Assembly (NCBI GenBank): GCA_964537505.1
Contig: CAZICK010000073.1
Coordinates: 1 to 19,589, forward strand
DNA: 19,589 nucleotides
Direction: 5' to 3'
Source: DAINBT01 sp036732785
GTDB lineage: Bacteria; Planctomycetota; Phycisphaerae; Sedimentisphaerales; SM23-30
The notes under the pieces: generated by a model
Told to the model about the DNA's origin: nothing
Database searches by the model: none
The model's input: only the letters and a program-made list of their open reading frames with translations
Part shown: one piece after another, positions 14,335-19,589 of the stretch
How positions within the stretch are numbered: position 1 is the stretch's first letter
Layout: every line of letters starts with the position of its first letter
Translations under genes and position numbers: made by a program

Positions 14335-15744
14335 TCAACTCTTGAGTTGTGGATATTGTCGGTAGATCCGTTGCTGGTCTTCTGTGGGCAGGGCTGTCAG
14401 CGGTACCGGCTTGTCTTGCGGCCGTGTCTGTTTTTGGTTGATCTGTCCCAGCAAAGACCAGTTACGCTGCAAGTCCTGCGGCTCCTCGGCAGGCACATCG
14501 TATCGCGTAAAATCGATCACCAGCTCCGGCGTATTTTTCTGCCAGTCGTGCAGCAATGCCAGTCGAAATTGCCGGTTCATAAACCAGCGTATCTCCAGAT
14601 TCGCATAACTACTCCCGATGCCGGTGCCGCGCTGAACAAAACGATAATTCAACCTGTCGTGGTTTTTGTATTGTTGCCGCCAGGTCATTCCGAAATCGCC
14701 CAGCGTCAGGCACTGCGCGCTCGGCCAGCGACTACGAATGTTTTCCGCCCACCTGGTCAGCACCTCAAGATGGCCGATCTGCGGAACCAGTGAAATCTCC
14801 CAGCAGTTGGTCACCCATGACCAGTTATTAAGCTCAACTCCCTTGTCGAAATGCGCCGCCGTACATTCTGTCATCTGTTCCAGGCCTTTTTCAGAACCAT
14901 ACCAGCCGATCGTTTCAATTGGTCCTACGCCCATACGGCTGTTATACGCTTCCTTTCCGGAGCCGCCCAGACCCAGTCGTCTGCCGCAGATAAAATCTAT
15001 TGTCCATCCGTCAAGGTTTACGCAATCGATAAAATCATTCTTATCCTGGGCCGGTTTGCAGAAATGTTCTGTTGACGGATAATAGGGATAACTGATTGAC
15101 CCGTCACCGTCACCGTTGTCGATGCCAAATTGGCTCCAGATATTGCCCTGGCATACATGGATATCTTCTTGTTCGGCTAGATACTTCTGGTTGGCCGACG
15201 AAAGAAATCCCGCAATCAGGCTTTTCGAACGAAATTTGCCGCCCATCATCTTACCCACCAGGTCCAGTCCTTCATGGATGTCACGGTTGACCTGTTCTCG
15301 AGTGTTATACATGTTCGCAAAAAAGGCCCCCGGTATAAAAGTGACGTCATCCCCGTACTTGTCATGAAACTCACGTACCAGCTTCCGTGCGGTCTTATAA
15401 TTAGGCCTTTGATCGTGAAGAGCCTGCCAACTCATCGCCCACGTCATTGCCGCTCCCGGCCAGCCGTCGGCCAATGCCTGTCGAAATGCCTTTATGTTTT
15501 CAGGCGTATGCCGATCGTATTCATCGAAGCCGGCGTTTTGTGTGCGGCTGACTTCGATTTGATTTACGCGGATGACTGAATTAAACGTTAGAATACGTTT
15601 GCCGGCCAGTGGCCCGCTGACTATTTTCCCCTGGCTCTCTATTGATTTCAGCCCACAACCCGGCAGTTGACCGACCATAGCACTTGCCGTACCCGCCGCC
15701 GCCAACTTCAAAAATTCTCGTCGCTTCATCACTTTCTTGCTCAT
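14335..15744 (-). CDS. Tat-exported DUF3863-like protein, putative carbohydrate-active enzyme
   Basis: The protein has 469 residues. The N-terminus has a twin-arginine signal KRREFLKLAAAG (7-18), and LPGC (27-30) could be a lipobox, so it may be exported folded and then lipidated. The body shows FDEYDRHTPENIKAF near residue 75, DVTFIPGAFFANMYN, a GDGDGSISYPYYPS stretch and FIDCVNLDGWTIDF, then SRMGVGPIETIGWYG. I recall these as features of DUF3863/DUF3864 proteins, a family of Bacteroidota and Planctomycetota with a solved structure but no assigned reaction. The recollection was not checked. The gene begins 20 bases after the fucosidase stop, so the two are almost certainly one operon, which suggests a polysaccharide substrate. 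The start ATG at 15744 has a weak AGGGAT upstream; an internal ATG at 15729 is possible. Confidence 0.85.
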   Translation of the reverse strand: MSKKVMKRREFLKLAAAGTASAMVGQLPGCGLKSIESQGKIVSGPLAGKRILTFNSVIRVNQIEVSRTQNAGFDEYDRHTPENIKAFRQALADGWPGAAMTWAMSWQALHDQRPNYKTARKLVREFHDKYGDDVTFIPGAFFANMYNTREQVNRDIHEGLDLVGKMMGGKFRSKSLIAGFLSSANQKYLAEQEDIHVCQGNIWSQFGIDNGDGDGSISYPYYPSTEHFCKPAQDKNDFIDCVNLDGWTIDFICGRRLGLGGSGKEAYNSRMGVGPIETIGWYGSEKGLEQMTECTAAHFDKGVELNNWSWVTNCWEISLVPQIGHLEVLTRWAENIRSRWPSAQCLTLGDFGMTWRQQYKNHDRLNYRFVQRGTGIGSSYANLEIRWFMNRQFRLALLHDWQKNTPELVIDFTRYDVPAEEPQDLQRNWSLLGQINQKQTRPQDKPVPLTALPTEDQQRIYRQYPQLKS

Positions 15745-15764
15745 ATTCTTTTATCCCTGTTAAG

Positions 15765-17564
15765 TTATTCGGAACTGTTCGCTTTGAGCGTAACCGCCTT
15801 AAGATTCATCAACGCACCCCCCGCTATTTTCTTAGGCTTAACCGTTAGCTCATATTTACCCGCCTGGCTGATCTGGAGGCTACCGATCGTTTCCGTGGTG
15901 AAGTTGACCCAGTTATTGGTGGCATGGACTTTCCCCGGCAGCTTCTGCTCACCCAAAGCCACTTCGTATTCGCCGCCTTCATCCGGATTGGCATAAGTAA
16001 CATCGACGGTGAACTTACCAGGTTTGGTCACCTTCATGGTCCATTTCACAAAATCCTCATTGTTTGACCAATAGCCGATATTATCTTTACCGCCACCCTG
16101 TTCATACCGCACCTGACCACCTACCACCTCAGCCTCACTGGCCGTAAGCACAACATTTCCATCTTCCTGCTGCCTTACCATCTGCGCCTCAACTTCCGGC
16201 TCACCGGCAATCTCCAGTACCACCACACTATCGATCGGATCGACCACGATGCCCGGCACCGAAACTACGACGCCATCTTCCTCGCACGAAGCCTTCAGTT
16301 TGCCTTGTTTCGGATCAGCCAGCAGATACGCCTTACGAACCTCATTTTTCAGTCCTGTCACTTCCAGCTTACCGTTCGTTGGCCAATCGAACACATGCAG
16401 ATAAAGGGTCGTACCTTTTTTATGAACCTTTTTGGTGCACCGGCCCCAACTAAGTTTATGGAAGGGACTGGCCGTTGTACCGTAGATCGACTGACCGTTC
16501 GTATCCATCCACTTGCCGATTTCTTTAAGTCGCGCAATGCTCGGCTGTGGAATCTCGCCCAGGCTCGTCGGACCAACGTTAAGCAGATAATTCCCTCCTT
16601 TACTGACAATATCCACCAGATTACGAATCAGCGTCCTGGTCGATTTCCAGTTATCGTCATAGCTCTTGAAGCCCCACGTATCGTTCATCGTCATGCACGT
16701 CTCCCAGTCGCGCCCAGCCATACCGCCACTGGGAATATACTGTTCGGGAGTCCCGAAATCACCTTCGTAGCCGCCGCCAAGCCGATTATTCACCAGGATA
16801 CCCCGCTGCAAATCCACCAGTGGAATCAGCATATCAGCTAGTTCATTATTCATATCCACCGGCGTATCCCACCACAGCACCGCGATATCCCCATAGTTAC
16901 TCAGTATCTCTTTAACCTGCGGCACAGCTATATTACGGATATACTCGCTCATATCTCCGTCTTGAGCCTTATCCCAGTGGCCCCCTGCCGCCGCTCCGCC
17001 AGGATGGCACCAGTCCTGCGCCTGCGAGTAGTAAAAGCCCAGCTTGAGACCATGTTTCTTACACGCCTTCGACAGTTCCTTGAGCGGATCGCGGTCGAAC
17101 GGTGTCGCGTCCACTATATTCCAATTGCTCACCTTACTGTGAAACATCGCAAAACCGTCATGGTGCTTGCTGGTGATGACAATATATTTCATCCCGGCTT
17201 CCTTAGCCAGCCGCACCCACAGATCCGCATCATAATTAGACGGATTAAATTCTTTAGCGTATTCTTGATACCGTTCCACGGGTATCTTCCCTTGGTTCAT
17301 AATCCACTCGCCGATCCCCGCAATCCGTTTACCATCGTAGGTCCCCGCTGGCACCGAATAGACGCCCCAGTGGATAAACATCCCGAACTTCGCCTCATGC
17401 CACCACGCCATCCGTTGTTCTCGCTGCTCCTTGGTTTCACTGCCGTACGGCCCAGGCCCACTGCTCACAGCCACATCCGAACACGACGACAACAATCCCA
17501 CCGCCAAACATACCACCGCCATCAACACCATCGCCCTGACAATCATAATCTGCGTCAACATCAT
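15765..17564 (-). CDS. GH29 alpha-L-fucosidase, lipoprotein, with C-terminal beta-sandwich
   Basis: The protein has 599 residues. It should release terminal alpha-L-fucose by a retaining mechanism at the outer or periplasmic face. The signal ends in the lipobox LLSSC (Cys28). The GH29 barrel starts at WWHEAKFGMFIHWGVYSVPAG (54-74). HHDGF (134-138) provides substrate-binding histidines, and Asp233 in VLWWDTPVD is the expected nucleophile. Glu274 in GTPEQYIP is a candidate acid/base, and DTWGF (295-299) and GNYLLNVGP (324-332) are typical family motifs. Residues about 480-595 form a separate beta-sandwich (VRYEQGGGKDN, GKFTVDVTYANPD, GKYELTVKP) of the carbohydrate-binding or DUF5077 type. The ATG at 17564 is chosen for AAAGGCAGG just upstream and the clean lipoprotein signal. 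A longer frame to 17645 would cross the candidate promoter. Confidence 0.93.
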   Translation of the reverse strand: MMLTQIMIVRAMVLMAVVCLAVGLLSSCSDVAVSSGPGPYGSETKEQREQRMAWWHEAKFGMFIHWGVYSVPAGTYDGKRIAGIGEWIMNQGKIPVERYQEYAKEFNPSNYDADLWVRLAKEAGMKYIVITSKHHDGFAMFHSKVSNWNIVDATPFDRDPLKELSKACKKHGLKLGFYYSQAQDWCHPGGAAAGGHWDKAQDGDMSEYIRNIAVPQVKEILSNYGDIAVLWWDTPVDMNNELADMLIPLVDLQRGILVNNRLGGGYEGDFGTPEQYIPSGGMAGRDWETCMTMNDTWGFKSYDDNWKSTRTLIRNLVDIVSKGGNYLLNVGPTSLGEIPQPSIARLKEIGKWMDTNGQSIYGTTASPFHKLSWGRCTKKVHKKGTTLYLHVFDWPTNGKLEVTGLKNEVRKAYLLADPKQGKLKASCEEDGVVVSVPGIVVDPIDSVVVLEIAGEPEVEAQMVRQQEDGNVVLTASEAEVVGGQVRYEQGGGKDNIGYWSNNEDFVKWTMKVTKPGKFTVDVTYANPDEGGEYEVALGEQKLPGKVHATNNWVNFTTETIGSLQISQAGKYELTVKPKKIAGGALMNLKAVTLKANSSE

Positions 17565-17591
17565 ACAACCTGCCTTTCTTAATCTAATTTT

Positions 17592-17622
17592 CTTATAAAC
17601 GCTCTCCCAAAACTTGTAACAA
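17592..17622 (-). promoter_or_regulatory. Candidate promoter of the fucosidase operon
   Basis: On the minus strand TTGTTA (17622-17617) precedes TATAAG (17597-17592) by 19 bases, or TTATAA by 18. The spacing is slightly long. The predicted leader to the ATG at 17564 is about 20 bases. Confidence 0.3.
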
Positions 17623-17676
17623 CCTTCTACCATAGCAAACCGCAAAAAGCAATACCTTTTTTTTCACCAACAAACC

Positions 17677-17757
17677 TGTCATTCCCGCCCACAATTGTCA
17701 TTCCCGCGAAAACGGGACACGAAGCGAAGCGAAGAGCCGCGATAGCGAATCCAGTAT
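17677..17757. repeat. Dispersed palindromic repeat, tandem copies 2 and 3
   Basis: TGTCATTCCCGC occurs at 17677-17688 and again at 17696-17707. The second copy continues into the hairpin TCCCG-CGAAAA-CGGGA (17702-17717), then GAAGCGAAGCGAAG and AGCGAATCCAG. The same core lies at 11609. The repeat occupies the gap between the divergent fucosidase and epimerase genes and is non-coding. Confidence 0.6.
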
Positions 17758-17793
17758 TTTTAGCGTAAAAACACATTTTTCAAAAAAACCCAC

Positions 17794-17822
17794 TTTCCAC
17801 AATCGGCCCTGCCATGTATGAT
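17794..17822 (+). promoter_or_regulatory. Candidate sigma70 promoter of the uxaE-like gene
   Basis: TTTCCA (17794-17799) and TATGAT (17817-17822) are spaced by 17 bases. The -10 box matches at 5 of 6 positions and the -35 at 4 of 6. The leader to the ATG at 17859 would be about 30 bases. Confidence 0.42.
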
Positions 17823-17858
17823 AATGACGCCCATTAGGTATCAATTAAGGACAAAAAC

Positions 17859-19118
17859 ATGTTTTTAGAAAAGTACTCGATAGGAATTGGCGATAGATTT
17901 GCCCAGCAGGGAAAGGCTCAGTTACAGGCCCTGATAAACGCCCGGGCTAATGGCCTGGACATCGTACCCGTCTGGAACAAATCGCATCGCGAACACACCA
18001 TCATCAAAACCAGCCCCGCCGACGTACGCAAAGAAGCCGATATCGCCACCACCCAAATGCAATGGCCACACTCATATTACGTCGATGCCGACCATATCAG
18101 CCTCAAAAACGTCGATCTGTTCATGGCCTCCAGCGATTTCTTCACACTGGACGTCGCCGATTTCATCGGCCAACCTATCGCACAAGCTGACATCGACGCC
18201 TTTATCGCAAAGCATCGCAACCTTGCCGCCAGCCTCGCAATCCCCGGCATCGACCAGCCACTCAAAATCACCCCCCAGCAGATCGCCGCCATCGCCGCCA
18301 AATTCCTGTTAGCCGTAAAGCAAGCGGGCAAAATTTATCACCACATCCAAAACGCCAAAGGCTCGGACAATTTTATCACCGAAGTATCGATGGACGAGAC
18401 CGATGCCCCGCAAACACCTGTTGAAATGCTTTTCATCTTAGCTGCCATTGCCGATGAGAACATCCCCGCCCAGACAATCGCCCCCAAATTCACCGGCCGA
18501 TTCAACAAAGGCGTCGATTACGTAGGTAACGTTGACACCTTTACAAACGAATTCGAACAGGACCTCGCCGTAATACGTTACGCCGTCAAGCAATTTTCAC
18601 TGCCCGCCAATCTAAAGCTCAGCATCCATTCCGGTAGCGACAAGTTTTCGATTTATGGCTCCATCGCCAAAGCCTTAAAAAAATACGACGCCGGCCTGCA
18701 CCTAAAAACAGCAGGCACAACCTGGCTCGAAGAACTAATCGGCCTGGCCCTCGCCGGCGGCCCCGGCCTCGAAATCGCCAAACAAATTTACAAAATAGCG
18801 TTCGACCGTTTCGACGAACTGTGCAAACCTTACGCCTCGGTCATCGACATCGACCCAGCCAAACTCCCCTCGCCTCGAACAGTCGCCGACTGGCCAGGCA
18901 AACAATACGCCGACACCCTCCGACACGATCAATCCTGTGACCAATACAACCCCCATTTCCGCCAACTCCTGCACGTCGCCTACAAAGTCGCGGCAGAATT
19001 AGGCCCCCGCTACCTCACCGCCCTAACCGACCACAAAGACATAATCGCCCAAAACGTCACCCAAAACATCTACCACCGCCACATCAAAAAAGTATTCATC
19101 CCACCATCGCAAACATAA
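17859..19118 (+). CDS. uxaE: UxaE-family tagaturonate/fructuronate epimerase, short form
   Basis: The protein has 419 residues and is cytoplasmic. UxaE interconverts D-tagaturonate and D-fructuronate, joining galacturonate degradation to the glucuronate branch. Segments I recall from the Thermotoga maritima enzyme are shared in order: GIGDRF (9-14), VDADHI (75-80), SMDETDAPQTP (177-187) and FNKGVDYVGN (215-224). KLSIHSGSDKFSIY (253-266), HLKTAGTTWLE (281-291) and FRQLLHVAYK (367-376) follow. The protein begins where residue 85 or so of the Thermotoga enzyme would be, so the N-terminal domain is absent and the precise sugar is less certain. The ATG at 17859 has AAGG 8 bases upstream. It diverges from the fucosidase operon, with 294 bases between, which hints at linked regulation. 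A hairpin terminator follows. Confidence 0.88.
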   Translation: MFLEKYSIGIGDRFAQQGKAQLQALINARANGLDIVPVWNKSHREHTIIKTSPADVRKEADIATTQMQWPHSYYVDADHISLKNVDLFMASSDFFTLDVADFIGQPIAQADIDAFIAKHRNLAASLAIPGIDQPLKITPQQIAAIAAKFLLAVKQAGKIYHHIQNAKGSDNFITEVSMDETDAPQTPVEMLFILAAIADENIPAQTIAPKFTGRFNKGVDYVGNVDTFTNEFEQDLAVIRYAVKQFSLPANLKLSIHSGSDKFSIYGSIAKALKKYDAGLHLKTAGTTWLEELIGLALAGGPGLEIAKQIYKIAFDRFDELCKPYASVIDIDPAKLPSPRTVADWPGKQYADTLRHDQSCDQYNPHFRQLLHVAYKVAAELGPRYLTALTDHKDIIAQNVTQNIYHRHIKKVFIPPSQT

Positions 19119-19160
19119 CCCACGCCACGCCCACCATTTTCCCCATCATTGCGAAGGTAG

Positions 19161-19182
19161 GGCGGGCCGTGCCCGCCTTTTT
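19161..19182 (+). terminator. Intrinsic terminator of the uxaE-like gene
   Basis: GGCGGGC-CGT-GCCCGCC (19161-19177) is a perfect 7-base GC-rich stem with a 3-base loop, followed directly by five T. It starts 42 bases after the stop codon. The hairpin also belongs to a repeat family in this region, so the terminator may have been recruited from a repeat. Confidence 0.65.
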
Positions 19183-19193
19183 CTCCGGTAGGG

Positions 19194-19271
19194 TGTCCTC
19201 TTACCCCACGCGGACTTTTTCATGCCACCCCCGGGAACGCCAATCTCCTGATCGGCAAACTCTTCCGACCG
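19194..19271 (+). repeat. Diverged direct repeat, copy A
   Basis: The segment from TGTCCTCTTA onward aligns base for base with 19439-19516 at an offset of 245. The best kept blocks are CCCACGCGGAC and CCAATCTCCTGAT. A fragment matching the stretch before it (TTCTCCGGTAG at 19181-19191) also recurs at 19542-19552. Confidence 0.65.
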
Positions 19272-19282
19272 CGTAGCGGTCG
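19266..19282. repeat. GC-rich hairpin, second of three
   Basis: CGACCGC-GTA-GCGGTCG is a perfect 7-base stem with a 3-base loop. It has the same geometry as the hairpins at 19161 and 19362. Confidence 0.55.
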
Positions 19283-19361
19283 AATATGCATAGCCGCGGG
19301 TGTAGGCCGCTAGGCCGAAACCCGTGGACAACATCACCTCCAACAATTTTCCACCACGTAG

Positions 19362-19378
19362 CCCGGGCCACGCCCGGG
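19362..19378. repeat. GC-rich hairpin, third of three
   Basis: CCCGGGC-CAC-GCCCGGG is a perfect 7-base stem with a 3-base loop, preceded by GTAG as the first hairpin is. No T-tract follows. Confidence 0.55.
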
Positions 19379-19438
19379 GGGGCATTGGCGTAGCCCCAGC
19401 CATGCCCGCCATCTATTCTGTCCGTGTTTGTCCATGTC

Positions 19439-19516
19439 TGTCCTCTTAGCCCACGCGGACCTTTGCGTATCACCCCCGCCAGCACCAATCTCCTGATTGG
19501 CATTCTTCACACCGCT
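19439..19516 (+). repeat. Diverged direct repeat, copy B
   Basis: This copy pairs with 19194-19271 and keeps TGTCCTCTTA, CCCACGCGGAC and CCAATCTCCTGAT, with scattered substitutions elsewhere. It is preceded by a short TGTCCGTGTTTGTCCATG run of TGTCC units. Confidence 0.65.
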
Positions 19517-19589
19517 CGGAAGCCCCGCCCACGTCCGCCATCTTCTCCGGTAGCGACTGTCTTGAATTTCAAGCAATTTTTGGACTCCA

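Larger units (their letters stand above)
19119..19589. other. 471-base non-coding repeat region at the right edge
   Basis: No gene is called. The region holds a terminator-like hairpin, two GC-rich hairpins of the same build and diverged direct repeats. Open frames on the minus strand overlap one another here and translate only the repeats, with low-complexity composition and no ribosome binding sites. Confidence 0.65.

Noticed and set aside
14336..14349. CAACTC-TT-GAGTTG palindrome at the end of the DUF3863-like gene
   Set aside because: It is short, overlaps the last codons, has a 2-base loop and no T-tract, so I see no basis for a terminator or operator.
16962..17582. 206-codon plus-strand frame rich in R, H and P
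   Set aside because: It is antisense to the fucosidase catalytic domain; composition reflects the opposite strand.
17565..17645. 27-residue upstream extension of the fucosidase
   Set aside because: It would bury the lipoprotein signal and span the candidate promoter; the ATG at 17564 has a clear ribosome binding site.
19146..19576. Overlapping minus-strand open frames at the right edge
   Set aside because: They translate the non-coding repeat cluster, overlap each other in several frames and show no conserved-looking protein.
1..19589. tRNA, rRNA, CRISPR array, transposase or prophage genes
   Set aside because: I looked for cloverleaf-like and spacer-repeat patterns and for integrase or transposase motifs and saw none; the repeats present are short palindromes and two diverged direct copies.

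Overview
The window most likely comes from an environmental, probably anaerobic or marine bacterium of the Planctomycetota (Phycisphaerae-like). This is inferred from the gene content: a PEP-CTERM protein, a secreted protein ending in a dockerin-type module, an anaerobic sulfatase maturase, a GH29 alpha-L-fucosidase next to a Tat-exported DUF3863-type protein, a uronate epimerase and a large exported HEAT-repeat protein. No rRNA, tRNA, CRISPR array, integrase or transposase is visible.

Left part (1-7.7 kb), mainly housekeeping. A YkgJ-type cysteine-cluster protein (67-1341) may overlap an upstream gene by ATGA. It is followed by a YifB/ComM AAA+ ATPase (1589-3118). Three minus-strand genes converge on it. 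In transcription order these are a DUF2617-like protein (7544-6996) with a near-consensus promoter, a PcrA/UvrD helicase (6783-4600) with its own promoter and a perfect palindrome over the predicted start site, and a radical-SAM anaerobic sulfatase maturase with a SEC-C tail (4546-3173).

Middle part (7.7-14.3 kb), exported proteins without clear homologues. It holds a PEP-CTERM protein with a cohesin-like body (8158-8808), a Pro/Asp-rich secreted protein (8844-9755, minus), and a secreted protein with two retropepsin-like lobes and a C-terminal dockerin-like module (9959-11485, minus). The fourth gene is a HEAT-repeat protein that seems to contain a degenerate response-regulator receiver fold (11970-14276). 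The cohesin-like/dockerin-like pairing and the HEAT/pseudo-receiver protein are the best candidates for something undescribed.

Right part (14.3-19.6 kb), carbohydrate use. A minus-strand pair encodes a lipoprotein GH29 alpha-L-fucosidase with a C-terminal beta-sandwich (17564-15765) and, 20 bp downstream, a Tat-signal DUF3863-like protein (15744-14335). Diverging from them is a short UxaE-family tagaturonate/fructuronate epimerase (17859-19118) with a plausible promoter and a hairpin-plus-T-tract terminator. With the sulfatase maturase, the theme is breakdown of fucose- and uronate-containing, possibly sulfated, polysaccharides. The last 470 bp are non-coding, with diverged direct repeats and three similar GC-rich hairpins. 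Related small palindromic repeats lie at about 11.6 and 17.7 kb.
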